From positions 6,635,314 through 6,699,313 of the forward strand of contig OY821740.1 in assembly GCA_963682055.1 (NCBI GenBank): a stretch of DNA of 64,000 nt, read 5' to 3'. How positions within the stretch are numbered: position 1 is the first letter of the stretch; each line of letters opens with the position of its first letter. This DNA comes from Primula veris. Its lineage: Eukaryota; Streptophyta; Magnoliopsida; Ericales; Primulaceae. A program made the position numbers and the translations under genes. Positions 1-11,000 of the stretch are shown here, one piece after another. A model generated the notes under the pieces. It saw only the letters and a list, made by a program, of their open reading frames with translations, was not told the origin of the DNA and searched no databases.

Positions 1-836
1 TTTTTTCCTACTCCATTGGGAATATCAAAAGTCATTACATTTATCCAATTTAATTTTATCTCAAAATAAATAATGAAATATTACACTTTTATTCCATTGG
101 AGAGAAGACGAAAATTTATCCAAATTGAATAAGAAGCTCAAATTGACAATTGATTAAATGTGAAAAACGAGTTCAACATTTTCAACTCAACTTTTATTAT
201 GTATTGAGTAAAGCTACGATGATATAATTTTGAAAAGATTTATAAGTCCTAATTTAGTTGTGTTATACAACAATGTAATCACAACTTCACAAGATATTTG
301 AACGTTCGAATATTAAAACAAGTATTTGTTAATAAGAACACTTAGTTCTCAAATATTTTTTTTTTTTTTTTTGGAAAACTAATATGGTTAGGCTGAAACA
401 TAATTTGTTTTCTTAAAAGGCTAAAGCTTTTACTCTTTAAATAAATAAATGATAATATACATTATCAGTAGTTATTTTTTTCTAACCGAGTTAAACAAAA
501 TTATCGTGATAGAATGATACAGTGATTTGAAATGAGTATTTTAAATAAAAGTCCAATTTATTTTATTCATATCTCTAATAATATGTATTATGTGTATGTA
601 TACATATATTCTCCGAACTAGATAATATATAAAATGTGTAAGTAACTAGAATTAATGGAACTTCTATTTTAGTGGGGTGCTCTCTCACACACAAGGAGTT
701 GTAAAAGAGGCACAAAAACACATTTAATTACTTAGGTGAGTTGGCTACTTAGTTGGCAAAGTAATACACATGTATGTTAATATGTGGTATAGAGTACCAC
801 ATCATCCGTCCTCCAAGAATACTAAAATAATTTTTC
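1..836. mobile_element. Right part of 1-kb TIR element, unit 1 (partial)
   Basis: Right-hand portion of the element seen complete at 25567-26577. It ends in the same roughly 165-bp terminal inverted repeat (containing CATCATCCGTCCTCC) and is followed by the target sequence GATTGATTA. It differs from the other two copies by many SNPs and small indels, for example an 11-T run near 360 and an extra A near 300. Confidence 0.8.
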
Positions 837-2989
837 GATTGATTATACATTAAGTTAATATAAAAACCGATGATCCTTGCTTGTTAAAAGCATGTTTGGA
901 TTCTGATTCTTGAAATTTGGAGATATGTTCGAATGATTGGAAAAAATTGGCATGCCTGGCGGTACTTGTTTAATTTGTGACTAGATTATACTAACTAATG
1001 TTGTCATATAAACCACTTCTACTTGCCTTGCTTTGTTTGAGTTAAAAACAATATTGAAGTGTAACCTCCATCATGTTTGTTATTACTATTAACTTCGATT
1101 AATTTCGATTAGCTCAAAGTGCATAAATGTAGCGGTGTAGTCGACAAAGATGACAATATTATAATTTAGATGACCAACCGCCAATTATACCCACCCTATA
1201 TAGGCATGCATTTCTATATATGCACGTCTAGGATGTCGCCCAATATCGCCTAGTTAGACATTCGGATGATGCTACCACTAATTAAGTAAAGTTTTAGATG
1301 CTTAAATAGACTCATAAGTACTCAAATGAGTTTGGGTTGCAGCTTATGGAACTTCAGACTCGTAAGTACTCAAAGTGCGTTTCTTTTTTGAATTCAACAC
1401 TTTCTTGTTCTGAAAATAAAAAAGATATTTTCAAAGTTAAATTGGATTCTCTTTCTCTATCAAGTTGATTAATTAAAGTCAAGAAATAACTCATTTTTTT
1501 TATAATGTTTTTTTTTTCAAATGTATCTAAGTTTCTGTTCAAATTGTTGAAATAGTATGAATTTTATTTGTTTATAGAAAACGATGCTATATATAAATAA
1601 AGCGCTTCAGTATTTCAATATGTAATAAGTATGTTATAGAATGTATCTACAAACATTGTCATACTAATGTTATAAGAGGGTGATGTAAGTTTGAAACGTG
1701 GTGTGAACACAAAAAGAAGGTAATATTGAGACTGGAATGCACATATATAGCTCGTGACTAAAAAGAGCAATTTTTGACAGCCCAGGGGAGTTACGATGTT
1801 TGGACTCACATGTCATACTAATGTTGTACTTCGAAGCAAGTAAAAACACATGTAAACAAACAAAATAACAGCAGAGCTGAACAAACAGTTAAAGCAATAA
1901 TCACATGCAATCCACTACCCACATTGGAGTAAATAATTGAACATTTTGCATATCGTACTTTCCAGACACTGTTAATGAGGGCCGAGTTCGGTTCGGTTCG
2001 GTTCGGTTTTTATCAAAACCTAAACCGAAACCGAACATATTTTTTGGTTCGTTTTTTTTCGGTTTCGGGCTTTTTATTTTTTTGATTGAACCGGACCAGG
2101 TTTTTTCGGTCCGGTTTCGGGGTTTTTTCGGTTTTTTTGGTTATTTTTCGGGGTTTTTCGTTTTTTTTCCGGGTTTTTTCGGTTTTTTTCAGTTTCGGTC
2201 TTTTTCGGTTCGGTTTTATTGAAAACTGAAACCGACCCGATTTTTTTCCGGTTTTTCGGTTATTGATCCGGTTCGATTTTTCCGGTTTTTCGTCCGCCCA
2301 TCTAGTAAAATTCACTAATGGTCCCTACAGTCTCAGATACTTTTCATTTAACCCGAGTTAAAATTCCAATACCCCCATTATAGAACCTCAACCTTTGAAA
2401 ATCGACAGATCCAGTCACTCAAAGTTTAGAGAAGTTGGAAAGGTAACACCACTGCTCAAAGTTTAGAGAAGTTGAAAATTGACCTCAACTTCGAGAAAAT
2501 AGTCGGGAATTTTTTTTAACGGGCAACATGCGAACTAATTTGTAAATATATTTTGTAATTCTATATCTAATATTTAATCACTTCTCATTTATCATGCGTT
2601 GCAATAGTGTAGTGGTTGTGTAGTCATGATCTTAACTCGTTGGTCATTCGTTAAGTATTCACAAACTACAATTTTTTTTATTTTATTTTATGGGTAACAA
2701 AAAATATTTGAGCATTGAACATATAAATAAACCGGGCCGGCAATGTTGTCGTCATATTTGCTAAAATACTCAAGCAGGAGAGTAACCCAATTGAATGTAA
2801 CAGTGAATAAAATACACAGTGATCTCCTTAAACGATTAAAATCATGAATTACTTGAAATGACTTTGGCATCCATTATATTTATATCCATAACAAAATCCA
2901 ATCAATTTATCACATTTTAAAAAACTGACTGTGTAATACTGGGACTACATGGGAATTTATATTGAAATATGGGGGCTGTCACTAATATC
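837..2989. other. Spacer, native upstream region of the lipid-transfer gene (unit 1)
   Basis: AT-rich spacer with no convincing gene; the short reading frames in it lack homology or structure that I recognise. Before the MULE inserted, this was the DNA directly upstream of the lipid-transfer gene, as unit 3 still shows. It contains the CGGTT-rich tract listed separately. Confidence 0.6.
1985..2303. repeat. CGGTT/TTTCGG-rich low-complexity tract (unit 1)
   Basis: Starts with four direct GTTCG-type pentamers and continues as degenerate TTTTTCGG and GGTTTTTTC repeats, with a short inverted stretch (AAACCGAAACCGAAC). It yields a spurious lysine/arginine-rich reading frame on the minus strand. 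Such tracts are common dispersed plant repeats. Its source element is not identifiable here. Confidence 0.7.
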
Positions 2990-2991
2990 AA

Positions 2992-3104
2992 GAGAAAATT
3001 AAGGATTGGTCCACGAAAACAAAAGTATTTAAGGATTGGTCCAGCTATAAAATTCATTTAAGGATTGGTCCATTATTTATGAAACTAATTAAGGATTGGT
3101 CCAC
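2992..3104 (+). repeat. Left terminal/subterminal repeats of MULE (unit 1)
   Basis: Four copies of AAGGATTGGTCCA begin at about 3001, 3031, 3060 and 3091, that is, every 29-31 bases. The outer two copies and the DNA between them match the inverted right end, forming a TIR of about 50 bp. They are likely transposase binding sites, spaced close to three helical turns. Confidence 0.85.
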
Positions 3105-3394
3105 TATATATATACTATACATATTCTGTTTTTTTAAACAGTTGTATCTATCTCTCTCTCTCTAAACCGTTTCTCTCCATCTCTCTCTCTCTAAACCATC
3201 TATATACACTATTAGCTGTATATCTCTCTCACTGAACGAATTTTATCAAATTTCTGTATATCTCTCTCTCTCGACAGACAGGTTCTCTCTCTTCAAACTG
3301 TTTTTTTATTGCTAGCTTCGTTTTTCTTGCTGAGTTTAGCTCAAATTGCTTTGCTGAATTTAGGTTTTAGAGATTTATTATAATAAATAATAAA

Positions 3395-4257
3395 TCAGAA
3401 TTTTCTAACACAATGTATGATTTATTCAGACTGTTTTAAAAAAACAGTTTGAGCTATTGTATTCAAGAGTTACAGAAAACAGTCTGAGTTATTAATAAAC
3501 AGTCTGAGCTACTGTATTTCTTGTTATATAATAACTCAGACTGTTTTCTGTAACACAATGCATGTTTTGGTTAGGTTTTTAGAGATCAATTGCGTTTATT
3601 ATTAAAATTCAATACTTCATACTGTTTTTTTCTTGCATTCAGACTGTTTTAAAAAACAGTGTTTATTATAATAATTCAGACTGTTCTGTATGATTTTGTA
3701 TTGTTAAAATTCAAGAGTTCATACTGTTTTTTCTTGTATTCGGACTGTTTTTAAAAACAGTCTGAGCTATTTATTCTAGAGTTACAGAAAACAGTCTGAG
3801 TTATTATAAACAGTCTGAGCTATTGTATTCTTATTATATAATAACTCAGACTGTTTTTTGTAACACAATGTAGGTTTTTGTTAGGTTTTTAGAGATCAAT
3901 TGCGTTTATTATTAAAATTCAATACTTCATACTGTTTTTTTCTTGTATTCAGACTGTTTTAAAAAACAGTGTTTATTATAATAATTCAGACTGTTCTGTA
4001 TGATTTTGTATTGTTAAAATTTAAGAGTTCATACTGTTTTTTCTTGTATTCAGACTGTTTTTAAAAACAGTCTGAGCTATTGTATTCTAGAGTTACAGAA
4101 AACAGTCTGAGTTATTATAAACAGTCTGAGCTATTGTATTCTTATTATATAATAACTCAGACTGTTTTTTGTAACACAATGTAGGTTTTTGTTAGGTTTT
4201 TAGAGATCAATTGCGTTTATTATTAAAATTTAATACTTCATACTGTTTTTGTGCACA
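3395..4257 (+). repeat. Motif-rich ~310-bp tandem repeats in transposase leader (unit 1)
   Basis: Two full ~310-bp repeats and a partial one; the marker TTAGGTTTTTAGAGATCAAT recurs at 3571, 3881 and 4192. Each carries many CAGACTGTTTT and AAACAGTCTGAG motifs, several as close inverted pairs able to form hairpins. The array ends at GTGCACAG just before the coding exon, which looks like a 5'-UTR intron acceptor, so the repeats probably lie in the leader intron or promoter. Confidence 0.8.
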
Positions 4258-4270
4258 GGTATTTTTTCTG

Positions 4271-6923
4271 ATGGATTCGTTTGATTTAGTAATGTATTGT
4301 CGATATAATGATCAATGTGTCCCTGTTGCTCTGAATAAGCGTATGACCTATGCGGAGTTATTACATACAATAAGTAATAGGTTTAGCTTGAATTTGGATT
4401 CAGTGTCTCTAACCTACTTAGCAATTAGAGATGAGCGATGTTTATTGAGATCGGATGATGAGTTGAAAGATATGGTCGCTCTGTTTAACGTGTTGGGAAA
4501 AAAAATAGTAGAGATTCTAGTTTTTGTTGGGACTGTATCCACTTGCACTGTTGGTACTTCGAAGGAAATAAGTGCTGATTGTTCTGAATTTTCGGATGAT
4601 GATGATTGGTGTGATGCAGGTTCTAGTTTAGCTGTTAGGAAGGTTTATAAAACGAGTGAGTGGGCAAACTTGATAACTGGGGTTGGGCAGATTTTTAGTT
4701 GTGCTGATCACTTTAGAGAGTCATTACGGAAATTTTGTATATATGAAGGTCATGTCCCCTGGTTTGGAAGGAATAACTCGGTTAGGGTGGTCGCTTATTG
4801 TGAAGAGAGGGATAGTATTGGCTGTAGCTGGTACATATATGCTGGTGTGTGGACCTCAGACCAACAATTTAAGATTAGAAAGTTTGAATCACAACATACA
4901 TGCAAAAAGTTAGCCCCAGGTGCTCTGAACAAGCATGTAAATAGCAAGCTCATATCGAAAATAATGGATGAATATGTGAGGGAAAATCCAAATTTAGCCC
5001 CTTCTGCTATAATATCGCATTTAAGGATTGGTTATGGGTTGGAGATAAGCTATTATAAAGCTTGGAATGCTGTCCAAATGTCTAGCGGAATGCACAGTGG
5101 GGATATCGATGAATCATACAACCAATTAGAAAGGTATTTTGTGGGTTTAGAATCGACAAATCCTGGGAGTCGCAGTGTCCTGGAACTTGATAAGGATGGG
5201 AATGGTTCAAATCAATTCAAAAGGGTATTTTTCTCTCTTCATGGCTGCATAAAAGGGTTTAGGGATGTTCGCCCCATGCTTTTCATTGACGGAACATTTT
5301 TAAAAGGAAAATATAAGGGTGTTTTATTGTCTGCAGTCGGCAAGAATGGCAATAAAGGTTTGTTTTTCCTTTTTCAAGCTCTTTTTTTGTTTGTTTTTTG
5401 TTACATTAATGGTTTATATAACTCAGACTGTTTTTAAATTTAGTTCAGACTGTTTTATATACAACTTTTGTTATATCAGACTGTTTTATAAAAATGTTTT
5501 TGTTATCAGACTGTTTTTGTTATCAGACTGTTTTTGTTATCAGACTGTTTTTGTTATCAGACTGTTTTTGTTATCAAACTTTTGTTATATCAGACTGTTT
5601 TATAAAAATGTTTTTGTTACCAGATTGTTTTTGTTATCAGACTGTTTTTGTTATCAAACTGTTTTTGATTTTCAGACTGTTTTTGATTTTCAGACTGTTT
5701 AAGATTTTCAGACTGTTTATGATTTTCTTAATGTTACAGGGTTGTATCCACTTGCTTTTGCTATTGTTAGCAGTGAGAATATTGATAATTGGGGTTGGTT
5801 TCTAGAACAACTGAAGTTAACTATAGGTGATGACCGTCCTTTGACATTTTTCTCGGACAGACATATTGGGTTGTTGGATGGTATGTCTCGGATTTTTCCC
5901 AACGCAGACCATTATTACTGTCTACGCCATTTGAAGGATAATTTGAAATTGAAGTTTAGTGGGGGTGATGGAACAAAAAGGACTGAAATTATTAATTTGT
6001 TGCAAACTTGTGCAACTTCTGCTACAATTCCTTTGTTTGAACAGAATATGAAGTTGTTGCGCAATATGGGGGGTCGTAAAATAGATAAATTTATGGAGAA
6101 TTGCAATCCTATGAAATGGGCCGAAGCATATTGTGTAAAGTCGCGATATGGTGAGACAACTTCCAATGCTGTGGAATCATTCAATAATTGGATCAATGAT
6201 ATTAGAGAATTACCTATCACTGAACTGGTTGATAAGCTAAGATTGAAATTGATGAAATGGTTCGATGAAAGAAGAATCAAAGCAGGTTTGTGGCAACTCA
6301 GACTGTTATGTGAATTCGTGTTTGTCATCATATCAGACTGTTTTTACTAGGTATATGTTTTTAAGAGATTTTTGGTTATGTTTTTTTTTTTTGCAGCAAC
6401 ATGGAAAGGTGTTCTGTGTCCTTTCTACCAAGAAAAATGGGACACATTCATTCACAACGGTCTGTCGTTTTTGGTTGTGAGGTCAGGGTTTTGGAAATAT
6501 GAAGTGCTGTCAGCTCCATCCGAATACGTGGACCTGGGACATCGGCAATGCTCATGTCATGAATGGAAGAGGACTGGGTTCCCGTGCCAACATGCAGTTT
6601 TGTGTATTTCTAGGGACAAACTGCCTATGGAGAATTTTGTTGAAAAATGGTTCTTTGTGGACATTTATCGAAGTTCGTACAATACGCCAATCAACCCAGT
6701 CCCTAGTTCTATTTGGCGAGATTCTGAATTGATTAATGAGTCAAACATTAAACCTCCAGAAACATCAAGGCCTCCGGGAAGGCCTCAAAAGAAGCGTATT
6801 CCATCAGGTGGTGAGGCAAATCCAGTCGCGAAAAAGAAGAAAGCTAATCAATGCGGGAGGTGCAAGAAATATGCAAATCATAATCAACGGACGTGCAAAG
6901 AGAAGCTTTCTTCTGAAGGATGA
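4271..6923 (+). CDS. mudrA-like: MURA-type MULE transposase, 3 exons (unit 1)
   Basis: Transposase that cuts and inserts the element in the nucleus. I splice 4271-5357, 5740-6285 and 6397-6923 (719 aa); both joins use GT-AG and restore conserved text (GNK/GLYPLAF and RIKA/ATWKG). Domains: PB1-like fold at about residues 1-80; an acidic stretch; a Mutator DNA-binding region at about 130-220 (WYIYAGVW, QHTC); the MULE catalytic core with candidate DDE residues D340 (FIDGTF), D402 (FSDRH) and E508 (NAVESFN); a SWIM zinc finger C596-x-C598-x9-C608-x-H610; an AT-hook-like PGRPQKKR; and a terminal CGRC...H...C knuckle. The ATG was chosen because it opens the PB1-like region right after an acceptor. 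No lesion was found, so it is likely functional. Intron 1 is filled with the CAGACTGTTT motif. Confidence 0.92.
5424..5721 (+). repeat. CAGACTGTTT motif array in transposase intron 1 (unit 1)
   Basis: Twelve exact CAGACTGTTT copies in about 300 bases, mostly as TTATCAGACTGTTTTTG at near-regular spacing, plus degenerate copies (ATCAAACTG, ACCAGATTG). All are on the gene's sense strand. Translation of this intron gives spurious repetitive reading frames rich in SDCF and QTVF. Confidence 0.9.
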
Positions 6924-8085
6924 TCGTGAATAGATTTTTTAGTTGTATATTAGACTTTTTTTAGTTTTATATGATGTTGGCCTTTTTCAGACTGTTTTTA
7001 ATAATACAGTCTGATTTTATGATATTAATAATACAATATGAGGTTCTTGTATTCATACTGTTTTACAAATCAGTTATTTAGAGTTCTTTTTACAGATCAA
7101 TTGCGTTTTTTTTATTATTATTCTTATTCAGACTGTTTTCAGACTGTTTTAGAGATCAATTGCTGTTATGTTTTTTGTGCACAGGTATTTTTTCGTTTGT
7201 GCACAGGTATTTATTCAGACTGTTTACAGTTTTGATTTACAGTTTTATATTAAAAACAGTCTGAGATTATGATTGTAATACAGACTGTTTATATGTTTTC
7301 AGACTGTTTTTAATAATACAGTCTTATTTTTACGATTGTAATAAAGAAAACGAAGAAAACTAGTTACATCAATCATCATATTATTCAGACTCTTTTTTAT
7401 TAGTCAATAGACTTCTTTAAAACAGTCTGAATTGTGAGTAATGAAACAGTCTGAGATTCTTTCTGAAAACAGTATGATACTCTAATGAACATAAAAACAG
7501 TCTGAGTTTCTAATGATACATGTCATATGATGTTTTTTTAGTATATTGTCGTAAATGATTCAGACTGTTTATAATAATACAGTATAATTGATAGTAATAA
7601 TACAGTCTGAGATTTAATAATATATTTTCAGACTGTTTATATTTCATTGAAATATATTAACGGAAGAAATAAAGTGAAGCAAACTAGTTACATCAATCAT
7701 ATTATTCAGACTCTTTTTTTTTAGTCAATAGATATCTTTAAAACAGTCTGAATTGTGTGAGTACTGAAACGGTCTGAGATTCAGACTGTTTATAATAATA
7801 CAGTATAAATGATAGTAATAATACAGTCTGAGATTTAATAATATTTTTCAGACTGTTTTTTGTAATACAGTATAAATACGTTTTTATATGTTTTTAATAA
7901 TACATTTATGATTGATAGTAATAATACAGTCTTAAGATTCATTGAAAAATATATTGGCGAAAGAAAATGGAAAAGAAACGAAATCATATTCGAACAAAAT
8001 AATAGAACTCTTTTCTATTCAGACTGTTTACAAATAATGGAACTATTTTTACATTCAGACTGTTTACAACTAATTTTTACATTAA
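6924..8085. repeat. Motif-dense spacer between the convergent MULE genes (unit 1)
   Basis: Between the two stop codons lie dozens of CAGACTGTTT / AAACAGTCTGA motifs in both orientations, with variants such as ACAGTATAA and GATAGTAATAATACAG. A block near 7558-7650 recurs near 7780-7860. No coding potential was seen. Both 3' ends must lie here. Confidence 0.85.
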
Positions 8086-11000
8086 TCAAACTGTTTTTGT
8101 TAATTCAGACTGAATGTATCGATTGACGATTCTCGTTATTATCTTGGCCTTGAACTCTAGTATCTTGTCGGAAGTCGTCTCTCTTGTGACAGGTTCACCA
8201 TTGATGATTGTCTCCATGTTGTAGCACACATACAATGCACAGTCTGATCTGTAAAAAAATAAAACATGTAAAATTAATTTTGATTTAGATGAATAGTAAA
8301 AACAGTCTGAATATCAGTAGGCACATATTTTTCTTACGTGGCTCCTTGATAGGGACAGTCTGTTACAACGTCTAACGTGTACCCATCTTGTGAATCAAGT
8401 GAGAAGGAGGGCACATCAGCTATCATTTTCAATTTTTCTTGTACAAAGGCCATCTGTAACATTAAAAAAAATATATACATTTAAAAGATGAAGAGGGTAG
8501 TTTTTGCAAATTCAGACTGTTGTATTTTAAAAAGAGTCTGAATTACCACTAGTTTGGCGTCATCAAGGTAAGGGTCTGGTCTGTTGATATTGCAAGGAGG
8601 TATGTTGCTATTATAAAAACCCCACTTTTTCGATTCGACGTTCAGAACCAATAGAGTCCAGTGGTCTGCCTCTACGTCAATGGGTCGGTTCCTATTCGAG
8701 TTAATAGGGAAGAACAATAACTTGTATCCGTTCTGAACGTGCTTCCTCAGCTTATCGGTGATTTTCGCATCGAGCTCATCCTCGTATCTTTTCCTGTCTT
8801 TTAGAAAAAACTACAAACCAAACAACAACGAAAAGGTTTAAGATAAAATCTCAGACTCTTTTTGTAAAGAAACAAAGTGATGCATTGACAACATAAAAAG
8901 AGTTTGTGTTTTTACCCATAATACGGAGGTCAATATCTTGAATGTTTTTGTAGATTTTGCCTGGTATTCTTGCCTCAATATGTGGGTATACCCATTTATG
9001 ATCTGCGATAAGGACAAGTTTTAGAAAGAGTATGAGTACAAGAGCTTGTAAGCAAGCAATAAAATTGTACGATCCCTGTATACTTACATTACAGCATAGC
9101 AACTGGCCATTAATTAAGTTGTAGATGTCGTTGAGAGTGATGAAGTAATCCTTATTGTTTGAACCGAGTTTTGAGAACAAGGCGGCACTGTAAATTAAAA
9201 TTTTATAGTAAGCACAAAACAGTCTGAGATTGAAAAAAACAGTCTGACAACAAAACAGTCTGAGATAAAACAGTCTGAGATTGAAAAAAACAGTATGACA
9301 ACAAAACAGTCTGAGTTAAAAAAAAACATTAAAAGTTGTATATAAAAGGGACACAATAGATCATTTTTTTTAAAGAGTCTGAGCTATATAAAAAAGAGTC
9401 TGAGCTATTAAAAAACAGTATGGGGCTTGTATAAAAAAACAGTCTGAACTAAATTTATCATTCTGAACTAAACAGTCTGAACTAAACTTTCTAACAAAAA
9501 ACAGTCTGAACTAAACAGTCTGACAAAAACACAATTGATCATTTTTTAAAAAGAGTGAGCTATATAAAAAAGAACTAAAAACAGTCTGAACAGTCTATAA
9601 AAACAGTCTGAACTAAATTTAAAAAGAGTCCAAGCTATATAAAAGTATCATAAATACAAAACAGTCTTCATTAAAACAATTCATACTGTTTTAAACAGTC
9701 TGAGGTAAATGTAAAGAGTGTGAGACCTAATTGTATCATAAACACAAAAATAAAAAGAGTCTGACTTACAATGGTCCATTTGCGTTGTGAATTTCTTGAA
9801 TTTTGCTGAAGATGTTGTCAGGGAGCTTTGTTGTAATATCATTCTCGTTTTTATTTGTGATGATATCGTGTGCTCTCTCTGTTTTGTCCGGTACATGGTC
9901 TACTAGACTACTGAAGTCGATTTGTGGGAAATAGCCTTCGCCACCTTGGTCGTCCAGTACAGGAGTTTTCTTTTTTGATGCTCTCCCTTTTGCTGTTCGT
10001 CCACCCTTTGGTTTTTTATTTGGTTTTTCCAACAACGGCTCAGGAGCGCCTACGTCTGCGACCATTTCAGACTTGTCATCTTGATCAGCTTGCTTACGTT
10101 TCCGTAGCTGGTTCTCATTTTCTTGGATTTTTGTTGGAGAGTCTATTTTACTTGGTGTGTACTTCACTGGTGGTCTCCTATCTGTTCTTGCTCTGATACG
10201 GAGAATGTTGGATCCCGGACCATCATACTCATAACCGAGTCTTTCCAGAATTTCTTTGCGGATTAAATCTAGCTGTGGAGTCTGTATATCCGCATTTAGG
10301 AGAGCATCAGTTATAACTTCATCGATTCGGCACTTTTGTGAGTAGTCGTGTGCCGCATACACCTGTGCATCATTGTATAGCCCTTCTTTTAGCTCATGTT
10401 CCCCTGCAACAATAGGAGGAAAAATAGTCTGAATAATTCATTGAAATAATACAGTCTGATTATGATAGTAATAATACAGTCTGAGGTTTCTATTTGATAT
10501 ATTTCATTGAAAGAAGAATTTACTAAGCAAAAGAAAGGGATTCAGACTGTTTTTAATAATACATTACGAATGATAGTAACAATACAGTCTGAGATTTTAA
10601 TAATATATTTTCAGACTGTTTTTAGTAATACAATATGAATGAAAATAGTTGCATTAATATTCAAATAATTTTTGTATTATTCAGACTCTTTTTACAGTTT
10701 TGTACTGTAATAATTCAAAAACAGTCTGAATAATTCATTGAAATAATACAGTCTGATTTATGATAGTAATAATACAGTCTGAGGTTTCTAGTTGATATAT
10801 TTCATTGAAACAAATTTACTAAGCAAAATAAAGGGATTCAGACTGTTTTTAATAATACATTACGAATGATAGTAACAATACAGTCTGAGATTTTAATAAT
10901 ATATTTTCAGACTGTTTTTAGTAATAGAATATGAATGCAAAATAGTTTATATGATTACAATAGAGGTACTCTACCTTTACCTTGTAGGTCTTCCTCAAGC

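Noticed and set aside
2013..2315. 100-aa Lys/Arg/Pro-rich minus-strand frame (also at 27754 and 53487)
   Set aside because: Product of the CGGTT-rich low-complexity tract; no domain, and base changes between copies do not look coding.
5424..5721. Regularly spaced repeats resembling a CRISPR array
   Set aside because: Repeats are only ~10-12 bp, spacers are near-identical and not unique, and the DNA is a plant transposon intron.
5319..5805. Repetitive open frames rich in SDCF/QTVF in the transposase region (also 31047-31533)
   Set aside because: They are translations of the CAGACTGTTT array inside transposase intron 1; the flanking GT-AG sites join the conserved MULE core across them.
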